The notes below the pieces were generated by a model, which was not told where the DNA came from, did no database searches, and worked only from the letters and a program-made list of their open reading frames with translations. A stretch of 29,187 nt of DNA from a virus. Below, one piece after another: positions 20,148 through 27,530 of this stretch. Location: positions 1 through 29,187 of IMG/VR virus record IMGVR_UViG_3300038701_000780, one strand, 5' to 3'. The translations under genes and the position numbers were made by a program. Each line of letters starts with the position of its first letter. Position 1 is the first letter of the stretch.

Positions 20148-20696
20148 CTAGGCTTTGGTGTACTTACTTTCGTTAGTAACAGCGTCCCCGAGTTCCCTTT
20201 GAATGTTTCTCATTCTTTCTTCATCGTCTCTGTGGGCTCTTTCAGCCATTGAGACAGGGATTCGACGCAACTGTTCGTAACGTTCTAGTTCTATCTTAAC
20301 AAGAATACTGTCCCCCACGCAAATATGAGGAGTATTAATTTTTCTGTCGGGCATAACTGAAGCAAAGTTGTTCGAATACGCTTCAATAGTTACACCGTCT
20401 GGAAGGTCAGATTTAAGAACAGGTGACCACCCCTGAAGTGAAGCAGTAGAAAGGTTTTGGACATCTTCAGTCCCTTCAATCAGATACCGTTTCCACCCAA
20501 GGATAAGACCATTTTGATTTGCCCACTCCTGAACTTGTGGAGGAATAGCAAGACGGTCATTGATGTCATATTGAACCGGAGATGGAACGGCCCCTGATGT
20601 CATAGCTGCTCTTTTCTCCGCGACTGTCTTTGGTTTTGGTCCCGGCTTTTTCTTAGCTGGCACAGCGTCTGTTGGTGTAATTGTTGCTTGAGTCAT
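20148..20696 (-). CDS. Conserved head-module protein, unknown
   Basis: A 182-aa protein starting right after the scaffold stop, with GGAGAT inside the scaffold end. The N-terminus carries a basic, proline-rich AT-hook-like piece (PAKKKPGPKPKTVAEKR). Two folded parts follow: LILGWKRYLIEGTEDVQNLS then LQGWSPVLKSDLPDGV, and INTPHICVGDSILVKIELER followed by a helix YEQLRRIPVSMAERAHRDDE. Proteins of this type are often encoded between scaffold and capsid genes of podoviruses, and I know no function. The helix-rich C-terminus (MRNIQRELGDAV) may contact the scaffold or capsid. Confidence 0.72.
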   Translation of the reverse strand: MTQATITPTDAVPAKKKPGPKPKTVAEKRAAMTSGAVPSPVQYDINDRLAIPPQVQEWANQNGLILGWKRYLIEGTEDVQNLSTASLQGWSPVLKSDLPDGVTIEAYSNNFASVMPDRKINTPHICVGDSILVKIELERYEQLRRIPVSMAERAHRDDEERMRNIQRELGDAVTNESKYTKA

Positions 20697-20699
20697 AGA

Positions 20700-21767
20700 T
20701 TATCTCCAGTTCTTTCCTTTGGTTTGAGCCTCTTCTCTGGCTCGTTTGTTTCTAATGTACGCTTCCACACCTTCTTTGGTAGTGATGTTCATGCGTTCAA
20801 GAAGTTCTTTCTCATCTTTAGTAATAACAACTCGTTTCTTCCCTGCTTTGCCGTCTTGCTTGGCTGGGGCTCCTCCGGCTGCTTTTTGCTTCTTCGTCTT
20901 CTGAGCATCGTAGTACCCTTTCACACGAATTTTCTTGTCTGTTGCATACTCACGAAGTTCTTCTGCAATAGCTTCGTATGTGTCCGGGTCATCCATGTCT
21001 TCACCATCACGACGATACTGGATAGCAAGTTTCTTTGCTCTATCCGACAGGAGTTCTTCATGGGCCGTTAGGGGCTCAGAAATCCACCTGTTGTCTTCAA
21101 TAAAGATACGAGCTGCGGGTGGAAGATTCGGTTCCTGTGGTTGTCGTTGTGGTTGAGCCTTGGGTGGGGCTTTGGGATCAGCTTTTGGCCGTTTCGCTGT
21201 TGTATTTTCAGCCACACGGAGATCAATAGTCAGACCCATAAGCTCGTTGTTCAGCTCAAAAATCTTATCAGCGTCTTCATCAGTGTCGAGACCCCGAATT
21301 TCATTTTGCTTCTCTTTGATCTCTGCCTTAATACGTTTTGTTGTTTCTTCGGCAGTTTGATACAAAGCATCTCGTTGTGATTCCTCACGAAGAGCTTTCT
21401 CAGCGTTCAGGGCTGCAAGGGCTGCTTCTTTGGCTTCCTTCGCTTCCCTTAGTTCTCTGGAAAGAGTTTCGATTCGTTGCTGTCCTCGGGGCTTTTTACG
21501 TTTCTTGCCACGTCCTTCAGGATCTGCTTCACCCTTAGTCTTGTCGGCTTCCTCATCATCCTCCTCTTCCTCTGACGACGGATCTTGCTCTTCATCGTCG
21601 TCTTCATCTTCTTTGTCTTTCGAAACGCCACCGTTTTCTTCCTCCTCGATCTCTTCAAGAACAACGTCGATTACCGATTCATCATCGTCTTCGTCCCCCG
21701 TGTCCTTAAGAGAGTCGATAGCAAGTTCGAGTGGGTCTTTATCCCCGTTTAGGTTTTTCCAAGCCAT
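20700..21767 (-). CDS. Scaffolding protein
   Basis: A 355-aa, highly charged protein with AAGGAG 10 nt before ATG. Residues about 20-75 are acidic (DEDDDEEQDPSSEEEEDDEE). A long predicted coiled coil follows at about 95-180: RIETLSRELREAKEAKEAAL, EETTKRIKAEIKEKQNEIRG, DADKIFELNNELMGLTIDLR. Then comes a Pro/Lys linker, and a C-terminal basic part (KKRVVITKDEKELLERMNIT, EAYIRNKRAREEAQTKGKNW) suited to capsid binding. This composition and its place between portal and capsid genes are diagnostic of podovirus scaffolds. No protease motif is seen. Confidence 0.85.
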   Translation of the reverse strand: MAWKNLNGDKDPLELAIDSLKDTGDEDDDESVIDVVLEEIEEEENGGVSKDKEDEDDDEEQDPSSEEEEDDEEADKTKGEADPEGRGKKRKKPRGQQRIETLSRELREAKEAKEAALAALNAEKALREESQRDALYQTAEETTKRIKAEIKEKQNEIRGLDTDEDADKIFELNNELMGLTIDLRVAENTTAKRPKADPKAPPKAQPQRQPQEPNLPPAARIFIEDNRWISEPLTAHEELLSDRAKKLAIQYRRDGEDMDDPDTYEAIAEELREYATDKKIRVKGYYDAQKTKKQKAAGGAPAKQDGKAGKKRVVITKDEKELLERMNITTKEGVEAYIRNKRAREEAQTKGKNWR

Positions 21768-21781
21768 GAATTATTTTCTCC

Positions 21782-22198
21782 TTAAGCTTCTAGAATTTTA
21801 TATGAGCCAAGATTAAGAACATCTAGGTCTACCACCTTAGCAATAACTTGCTCATAAGGAATGTAGCTAAGAAGAATTTCTTCTCCGTCCTCGTTTCGAA
21901 CACGGTACTTGTGTCCAGCCATTTTGCTCCAAAGAACAAAGTCGCCTACTTCGTACCAAGGTTCCTTGTGAATGTCCTCATCATACGCAACGTTAGAAAT
22001 AGCGAGGACCCGACCGACACTAGTCAACCGAGTCCAATCTTCTGTTTGCGATTGAGGTAAGTACACACCACCAGACGTTTTCTCATCAATTTCCACAGGA
22101 CGAACAACCACGTGAACGCCTCTTGGTTGCGGAAAGTTTACCGGGTCTTTGTACTGGTCTTTGTTTGTGTTTCGATCCAATTTACTTACTTCTTTCAA
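21782..22198 (-). CDS. GroES-like co-chaperonin
   Basis: I choose the TTG at 22196-22198, because AAAGGAG lies 7 nt before it; the upstream TTG at 22234 would read through a palindromic element. This gives 138 aa (MKEVSKLDRNTNKDQ). The Cpn10 fold is clear: GVHVVVRPVEIDEKTSGGVY (including the mobile loop), then LTSVGRVLAIS, then WYEVGDFVLWSKMAGHKYRV and EEILLSYIPYEQVIAKV. It is longer than GroES (97 aa) by an N-terminal tail and a C-terminal VDLDVLNLGSYKILEA. Phage co-chaperonins such as T4 gp31 work with host GroEL to fold the capsid protein, and this gene is next to the scaffold and capsid genes. Confidence 0.85.
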   Translation of the reverse strand: MKEVSKLDRNTNKDQYKDPVNFPQPRGVHVVVRPVEIDEKTSGGVYLPQSQTEDWTRLTSVGRVLAISNVAYDEDIHKEPWYEVGDFVLWSKMAGHKYRVRNEDGEEILLSYIPYEQVIAKVVDLDVLNLGSYKILEA

Positions 22199-22225
22199 CA
22201 GGTTTCTCCTTTGTCTGTAATCAAT

Positions 22226-22260
22226 AACGAGCAAAGCTCGTGGTCGCAGCGAAGCTGCTA
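22226..22260 (+). repeat. Double-hairpin element at gene end
   Basis: Plus strand A-ACGAGC-AAA-GCTCGT-GGT-CGCAGC-GAA-GCTGC-TA. It separates the GroES-like gene from the 127-aa gene, and its last three bases supply the stop codon (TAG on the minus strand) of that gene. It is the near-identical inverse copy of 14149-14183. Confidence 0.9.
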
Positions 22261-22641
22261 GTCTAGCTTACTTTTCTCGTCTTCCCAACCATGATCGGGT
22301 GATAAACCGTCTTTTAACCACTCAGAACGAAGATCTGGCGTTACCATAGTCGTTAACATCTTGATTGCATCTGGAACTGTTGCTTCCTCTCCAAATGAGA
22401 TGTGGATTCGGTTTATTTTCGGCGATCCCGGCTCGTCTTTCAAAGCTTGGTCGATGAGATTCACAAGCCCGTTAAAATCTTCAGACTCAGCTTCTTTTTC
22501 TTTGATTATCGCCAAGTTCTCTTCAGTAAAAAACTCTGGATTTTCCAAAGCTGAGTTAACTAGAGAGACAACTTTATAAACACGAAGGTCTTTTGGTCTA
22601 GGAAGCACACCGGGAATCTCAATCGTCTGTGTCTCGTTCAT
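22258..22641 (-). CDS. Small acidic protein, unknown
   Basis: I choose the ATG at 22639-22641 (MNETQTIEIPGVLPRPKDLR, 127 aa), preceded by GAAGGTGA; the frame extends 6 codons upstream to a TTG. It overlaps the previous gene by 23 nt, which suggests coupling. The product is acidic and helical (VSLVNSALENPEFFTEENLA, GLVNLIDQALKDEPGSPKIN) with a possible C-terminal tail SEWLKDGLSPDHGWEDEKS. It lies between portal and co-chaperonin genes, a place where podoviruses often carry small assembly proteins. The family is not recognised. The stop codon is provided by an inserted palindromic element. Confidence 0.65.
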   Translation of the reverse strand: MNETQTIEIPGVLPRPKDLRVYKVVSLVNSALENPEFFTEENLAIIKEKEAESEDFNGLVNLIDQALKDEPGSPKINRIHISFGEEATVPDAIKMLTTMVTPDLRSEWLKDGLSPDHGWEDEKSKLD

Positions 22642-22810
22642 TTTTGTCACCTTCTTCAATAATGGCTATGATTTCGCGAAATGCTTGGGCTCTACCTCTA
22701 ACTACGTCGCTGTCTTCTTTTTCTTTCTCAATAAGGGCAGAGGTACAGGTTTCCATTTCGTCGGCGCTGTACGCTTTGACCTCTTTAAGAATTGTTGCTG
22801 GTGTCGCCAT
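22619..22810 (-). CDS. Very small helical protein, unknown
   Basis: A 63-aa protein (MATPATILKEVKAYSADEME, CTSALIEKEKEDSDVVRGRA, QAFREIIAIIEEGDKNERD), highly charged and probably one long helix or a helical hairpin. It overlaps the previous gene (22785-23030) by 26 nt and the next by 23 nt. Its ATG follows directly after a direct repeat (CGTTATA on the plus strand) of the inserted element at 22811-22853, so the insertion replaced its original ribosome binding region: GGAGCTGCTATAACG precedes ATG, with GGAG inside the element. Function unknown. Confidence 0.6.
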   Translation of the reverse strand: MATPATILKEVKAYSADEMETCTSALIEKEKEDSDVVRGRAQAFREIIAIIEEGDKNERDTDD

Positions 22811-23030
22811 CGTTATAGCAGCTCCTCTGCGGCCACGAGCCTTGCTCGTTATACCCTACCTGTGGATCTGTAAATGTCAAGTCCCCTTCGGTACGACGAG
22901 CGTAAACAGGGACTATGCCGTCTTCGGCGTGGCTACTTTCATACCAAACGTTGTACCAGTGGTCCTTTTGGTCAGCAGGAATAACGTATGAGTGGCCACT
23001 TTCGTCGCTCACTAAACAGAATCGTTTCAT
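22785..23030 (-). CDS. Small conserved protein with in-frame element
   Basis: An 81-aa protein MKRFCLVSDESGHSYVIPAD, KDHWYNVWYESSHAEDGIVP, VYARRTEGDLTFTDP. The pattern 'flVSDdsgHwYvIPad....W..w........G..P.yA.r..g....tF..p' occurs in small phage proteins of unknown role. The next 12 residues (YNEQGSWPQRSC) are encoded by a 36-bp palindromic insertion (element plus one copy of its 7-bp target), then YNDGDTSNNS ends the protein. The start is 6 nt after the portal stop. So the fold is probably complete before the insertion, and the insertion is tolerated at the C-terminus. Confidence 0.72.
   Translation of the reverse strand: MKRFCLVSDESGHSYVIPADQKDHWYNVWYESSHAEDGIVPVYARRTEGDLTFTDPQVGYNEQGSWPQRSCYNDGDTSNNS
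22811..22853 (-). repeat. Double-hairpin element, 7-bp repeats, in frame
   Basis: cgttata occurs at 22811-22817 and 22847-22853. Between them, on the minus strand, lie ACGAGC-AAG-GCTCGT, GGC, and a degenerate second hairpin (GCAG-AGGAG-CTGC). Insertion length (one repeat plus element) is 36 bp, so the frame of the 81-aa protein is kept. Confidence 0.85.
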
Positions 23031-23036
23031 TTGTCT

Positions 23037-25385
23037 CTACTCTTTCGCGCTGTTTTTAACGTTGAATACATCCATTGCTTCTTTAATTCCCTTTTCAATG
23101 AGATCAGAACCAAGGCGAACTCTTTCCATGTCCATCTTTGTACCGCTTTCAGCAGCGTCGTTCAACATCTTTTGGATTTGACCGGCTTTGTGCATAATAT
23201 CGATACCCAGCTTGACTTGTGACTCTTTAGCCTTACGGTCTTCCGCTTTGGCTTCTGTGTCTGCTCGTAGAGCTTCGGCTTCTGCAACGATTTGAGCTGG
23301 AGTGCCTTTTTGATCCAGTTGCTGTTGAAGTTCCATAAGCTTAGCCAGACGTTGAGATGCGGCTCCGACATCTAGTCCTTGCTGCTGTTGCATTGCTTGC
23401 ATCTCTGCTACCCACTTGAGGGTCTGGTGCTCACGAATGTTGGCTTGAATGATAGGAACGAAGGCAGCCATTGACTGTGACCCACCTTGTTGTGGATTAT
23501 TCAGCCATCCCATCTTAACTGCGACGTGAGCTGTGTGATCTTGGCCGTCAAACGCTTTGATTGGTTTGTTTTCCAGAGCAGCACGAATGTCTGAGATAGG
23601 GTCCATTGGCTCTGGTTGCACATCGGGCAGAAGAAGTTTGTCTGCGTTCTCCACGTCGAGAGCACGATAGAACTCTTTGTATGCTTGCTTAATGTCGTGA
23701 ATGTCTCTGGCTTGCAGGGCGTAGTCAAGCTTAGCCTGTGCCATCGCAATTCTTTGTGCCTGAGATGGTTTGTTAGGATCAGAAACAGGAATGACCTTGA
23801 CCAACATTGGGTCGTAGTCTTCACGAAGAATGTCTGCTGTGTACCCCGGTAGAGCAAACTCAAACTCATCGTCAAGGTGCTCGAAGTTCATTGCAGCAAG
23901 AGTCTTTAGTTCGTTCCCCTGTGAGACAAACGCTCGTTTATGAACGGCCCCAAAGAACTTAGCTGACGCTTCGAGAAGAGCCATCGTTGTGCCAACTGGG
24001 CCGTAGTTAGAAGACTCAGCTACAACACTTTGCGTACTGTCCGCGAATTGCTTCGCTCTGTTCTGCGTATCTACGTAGACCTCAAACAGTGTTTGTGACG
24101 GTTCCCTGAATGGAAGAAGCATTAAGGCCTCTTTAAGGTCCCCGTGGTGGCTAACGTCTCTGAACTCACCCGGCCCGAGAGGCTCAGCGTTGTCATTAAT
24201 CTTGAGGCTTTTCTTCTTGAAACCAGCCTGAAGGTTAGCGAACTGTCCTGCGTCCATGAGAGAACGAAGGGTGTTGGTCAGTGTCTCCTGTACGTTTGTT
24301 AGGAGGTGGACGAACCCAAAAGAATAAAAGTTGCCAGCAGGAACAAAACCGTAATGAGTAATGTGGTGGGCTCGTCGTCTTTTTTCATCATAGCTTCTCC
24401 AGTTCTTACGAATAGACAGAACAGCTCCGGTTGATTTGTTAACCGTTACAATGTAGGGGTCAAACTGACCATCTTCTTCGTCGAGGTCAAGGTTTCCATC
24501 GCCCCTTTCAACGACAGGGAGGTAAACCTGCTGTTCAATAACCTCGTATACTTCGTCCTTTAGATTAGAAATACCGGCTGCTGAGCGAAGAGCGTTAGTC
24601 AACTCACTCATTTCTGGTGTCATTGGTTCACCAACTTCGGTGTCGTCTGCTTCAAAGAACCCCTTCTGAACAAGACCCTTCATCCGTCTTTCAGAGTAAA
24701 ACAAACGGACAGAGATACGTTCAGCTGTTTCTAGGCTTGTTGCCATAGCGTTTACGGCTACGTCAGAAGGCATCACAAAGCTGTCGACAATACGATCTTC
24801 TACATCGTCGTATACCTTGCGCTTAAACCCGTTACCAACAAGGGCCGTAAAGAACATCATCTTTTCTGTTTCAGGAATGAACTCGGGCATGTTTTCTGTT
24901 ACTTGCCAATTCATGTGAGTCTTGACGCGGTTTGCTCTTTGCTCGCTTTCCTCGTCAGAAGGACCAAGCACCTGTGTCTTCACTGGGCCTGATGAAGGAA
25001 GAAGTTCGGTGCACATACGCGACTGGTACGAGATAACCGACTCAAGGATAATTGGGTGGTCTACTTGGCAGGCCCCTTCGAAGATAGGCTCTGAGTCGCT
25101 GTTGCTGATACCAAGGTTACGAAGACCGTCTGATGTAATTTGTTCCCACTCGCTTCTTGAAGCAACGTCGTCGTCAAAGTCCTCAATTACGTCGTTACCG
25201 ATCTGTTTTAGATCTTCGTCAGTGAATCGTTTCTTGAGGTTTGCATAGTGGTAGCTTTCTTCGTCCTCTTCGTCGTAGACCTCTCGCGGTACTTCTTCAA
25301 GCAGCTCGTCTTCTTCAAAAAGAAACTCTCCCTGTTCGTCTACAATTTCTAGGTCTGTTGTTTGTGTTTGGGTCGTTTCTGACAT
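23037..25385 (-). CDS. Portal protein
   Basis: A 782-aa protein in the usual place after terL and of the size of P22/SU10-type portals. An acidic N-terminus (EEDELLEEVPREVYDEEDEE) precedes the conserved part: EPIFEGACQVDHPIILESVI then YQSRMCTELLPSSGPVKTQV ('i..GAs..v.PlI.ea...y.....eL.p.....v'), and HITHYGFVPAGNFYSFGFVH then LLTNVQETLTNTLRSLMDAG, the long central helix region. The C-terminal 200 residues are coiled-coil and Gln-rich (EMQAMQQQQGL, LAKLMELQQQLDQKG) and could form the barrel. Ring-shaped dodecamer at the packaging vertex; binds terminase, then the gp4-like adaptor. The start lies 10 nt after the terL stop. Confidence 0.92.
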   Translation of the reverse strand: MSETTQTQTTDLEIVDEQGEFLFEEDELLEEVPREVYDEEDEESYHYANLKKRFTDEDLKQIGNDVIEDFDDDVASRSEWEQITSDGLRNLGISNSDSEPIFEGACQVDHPIILESVISYQSRMCTELLPSSGPVKTQVLGPSDEESEQRANRVKTHMNWQVTENMPEFIPETEKMMFFTALVGNGFKRKVYDDVEDRIVDSFVMPSDVAVNAMATSLETAERISVRLFYSERRMKGLVQKGFFEADDTEVGEPMTPEMSELTNALRSAAGISNLKDEVYEVIEQQVYLPVVERGDGNLDLDEEDGQFDPYIVTVNKSTGAVLSIRKNWRSYDEKRRRAHHITHYGFVPAGNFYSFGFVHLLTNVQETLTNTLRSLMDAGQFANLQAGFKKKSLKINDNAEPLGPGEFRDVSHHGDLKEALMLLPFREPSQTLFEVYVDTQNRAKQFADSTQSVVAESSNYGPVGTTMALLEASAKFFGAVHKRAFVSQGNELKTLAAMNFEHLDDEFEFALPGYTADILREDYDPMLVKVIPVSDPNKPSQAQRIAMAQAKLDYALQARDIHDIKQAYKEFYRALDVENADKLLLPDVQPEPMDPISDIRAALENKPIKAFDGQDHTAHVAVKMGWLNNPQQGGSQSMAAFVPIIQANIREHQTLKWVAEMQAMQQQQGLDVGAASQRLAKLMELQQQLDQKGTPAQIVAEAEALRADTEAKAEDRKAKESQVKLGIDIMHKAGQIQKMLNDAAESGTKMDMERVRLGSDLIEKGIKEAMDVFNVKNSAKE

Positions 25386-25395
25386 GAGTTAATTA

Positions 25396-27078
25396 CTACC
25401 TTCTTCTACCCCAATAGGTTTTTCTAGTCTTCATTGTATCGGAGTCTTCGTCATCATCAAAGGGATCAGCGTTATTTGGGTTCTCAATTAATGTCGAATC
25501 TACGAGAAACAGGATTGCTTGGGTCATGGAGTCAACGTAGTCGTCCTTACCACCGGCACCGGGGCTAAAGCGTAGTAGCTCGTCTGTGAACTCTTTGTTC
25601 AGTTCTACGTCTGACTCGTCTTCGTTCTCAAAGAAATAAATCATTCCCGATTTGAAGTAGGGCTGACAGGCGAGGGCTCTTGCTCTTTTGTCTTTCTCCG
25701 GTAGGTACTCTTCTACGGGAAACCCTAGTCGTCTAAGTTCTTGGATAAGCGACTGACCCGAGGCTTTTTTCTCAATGAGAAAGATCTCTGGTTTCCAATC
25801 AGTACGTAGGTCGTGGCAAAGATCGACAAGGTCAGGGAACTCGTATCTTCCTTTCTCGTTGTGAATCTTAATAACCCGAGGGATTGTCATCGTTGTTCCT
25901 CCGGGCATAGGCATGTCTTCTTCAAAGATTCCCCAGACAGTAACAGCTGTGTAGTCAGCTCGGTCCGCAACAGAGAAGGCCGTATCCAGAGAAACAATCG
26001 TCATTGAACACTTTGGCGGCTCAGCAGCAACGTAGGACTTAAAGAGATCCTCTGAGAAGATAGAACCACCAGCGTTAATTGGGTCTTGCATGTACAGGGC
26101 TGGCCATAGGTGGGGCTCTGGCTGAGTCGCCTCTACTTCGTCTAGTGTTGCCTCGTCCCACAGCTCAGGCCAAAAGCTTCCTCCTTCAGTGATCTGTGAC
26201 CAACCAATCTTGTTCTTCTTAGCTACTTCGTTTAGGAAATCGGCCATAGAAGCGCTGAGACGAGCAGGAATGGCAATGATGCGCCAAGGGTCCCCTGCCT
26301 TACGATCTACCTCTGTGATGTACCCTGAGAGGTCGTCTACGTGCCACCTAGTGTTAACGATGACCTCACAGCCACCGGGAAGAAGACGAGAACGAAGACC
26401 GGGAACGTACCATTTGTTGATCTTCCCTCTTTCCCCCTTAGAAAAGGCCGTTTGTTCAGAGATAACGTCGTCACAAATAGTCAGCTCAGCACGACGACCG
26501 GCGATAGGAACACCAGCACCGCAACAGAAGTACTCACCAGCTTTAGTCGATCTCCAGTATCCCCGTGTATCTACCTTCGGATCAATGTTGTACTCAGGGA
26601 AGATGGAACGGTACTGCTCAGAAACAAGAACACTTTTAATACGAATACCGAAGTTCGCTTGGGCAAAGTCTGTTGTGTTACCAACGTGAATAAATCGCCA
26701 CATGGGGTGTCGTCCCATACACCAAGTCACAAAGAGGTTGAGGATAAGAGACTTCATGGCTCCCGGTGGAACCCAGATCTGTAGTTTTCTTTTGAACTTC
26801 TTTGTCTTGAGCTTACGACCTTTGACAATCGCTTTCTCAATTTCCATTAGTTCTTGGCAGTAAAGGTAGAGATGAACACCGTCAATGAAATCGTCAGGCA
26901 TAACCTCTTTGGCCATGATCGTGACGTAGGTGTGGAAGTCGTTCCTAGCTAGTTCTTCTCTTTCGTCCTGAACCATCTCATAGATGGACTCTCGCTTAGC
27001 TGGACTAGAGATGTCTTTGACTTGACTAAGGACTGAGGCAATGACAGCCCTTGCTTTGAGGATTTCATTAAAATTCAT
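25396..27078 (-). CDS. terL: Terminase large subunit
   Basis: A 560-aa packaging motor. The ATPase part has a non-canonical Walker A VPPGAMKS (103-110), Walker B LTICDD (199-204) and the coupling segment VIVNTRWHVDDLSGY (239-253). The RNase H-like nuclease has SLDTAF (D365), IEKKASGQS (E436) and a C-terminal KDDYVDSMTQA (D512, D513, D516), which together give the acidic triad. 'PPGa.KS' and 'N TRwh.dDL' are typical of the TerL group of P22-related and many marine podoviruses. It cuts concatemeric DNA and pumps it through the portal. The ATG has no good Shine-Dalgarno, and is separated from terS by a 450-bp noncoding region. Confidence 0.95.
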   Translation of the reverse strand: MNFNEILKARAVIASVLSQVKDISSPAKRESIYEMVQDEREELARNDFHTYVTIMAKEVMPDDFIDGVHLYLYCQELMEIEKAIVKGRKLKTKKFKRKLQIWVPPGAMKSLILNLFVTWCMGRHPMWRFIHVGNTTDFAQANFGIRIKSVLVSEQYRSIFPEYNIDPKVDTRGYWRSTKAGEYFCCGAGVPIAGRRAELTICDDVISEQTAFSKGERGKINKWYVPGLRSRLLPGGCEVIVNTRWHVDDLSGYITEVDRKAGDPWRIIAIPARLSASMADFLNEVAKKNKIGWSQITEGGSFWPELWDEATLDEVEATQPEPHLWPALYMQDPINAGGSIFSEDLFKSYVAAEPPKCSMTIVSLDTAFSVADRADYTAVTVWGIFEEDMPMPGGTTMTIPRVIKIHNEKGRYEFPDLVDLCHDLRTDWKPEIFLIEKKASGQSLIQELRRLGFPVEEYLPEKDKRARALACQPYFKSGMIYFFENEDESDVELNKEFTDELLRFSPGAGGKDDYVDSMTQAILFLVDSTLIENPNNADPFDDDEDSDTMKTRKTYWGRRR

Positions 27079-27104
27079 AGGGGTTCAGAGTATCATAAAG
27101 CACA

Positions 27105-27141
27105 ACAGCTTTGCTGTGGCTCGTGATCGCGCCAAAGGCGC
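27105..27141 (+). repeat. Double-hairpin element upstream of terL
   Basis: Plus strand ACAGC-TTT-GCTGT (27105-27117), an 11-nt linker, GCGCC-AAA-GGCGC (27129-27141). Both stems are perfect. It lies 27 bp upstream of the terL start, so it would be in the terL leader. Confidence 0.8.
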
Positions 27142-27143
27142 TA

Positions 27144-27530
27144 GTACAATGTCCGAAATACATTGAAATCAAAAAATTACTTAACGGATTAACGGCCCAA
27201 AAAACAGAAAGAACTCTATTACATAGTATCTATTACATTGTCTTTTAATCAGTCCATTGAATTATTTTTAACCAATGAATGAATGATTGATACTATGTAT
27301 CAGTTACCATGATTATTAAATACTGTTAATGAATAATAAAACCTATGGTCAATTAATGAGACACGGTATTGATACCATGTAACCCTTCAAGAGAATTATA
27401 AGCATGACCATTGGCTTTTTGCAATCGGTATCAACATTAAATGTTTTTAACAATTCATATGAACCAGTAAAACACAGGCAAATAAATTACATGTGAAAAC
27501 TTGACAAGAACTGTATCGATTCCGAAACGA
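27144..27530. other. AT-rich noncoding region with GATAC motifs
   Basis: No open frame with coding character on either strand. It is much richer in A and T than its surroundings. Seen: direct repeat tctattacat (27215-27224, 27229-27238); perfect inverted repeat TGATAC-TAT-GTATCA (27288-27302), whose arm matches ACATAGTATC at 27221-27230 in inverse; palindrome GGTATTGATACC (27365-27376); and another GGTATCA at 27427. It could be an origin, a packaging site or an operator region between terS and terL. Confidence 0.6.

Noticed and set aside
21430-21816. Ser-rich plus-strand ORF of 128 codons
   Set aside because: Antisense of the acidic part of the scaffold gene (Glu/Asp codons read as Ser), a well-known shadow effect.
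22199-22234. Upstream TTG start of the GroES-like gene
   Set aside because: It lies in the palindromic element and upstream of the good Shine-Dalgarno AAAGGAG, which serves the TTG at 22198.
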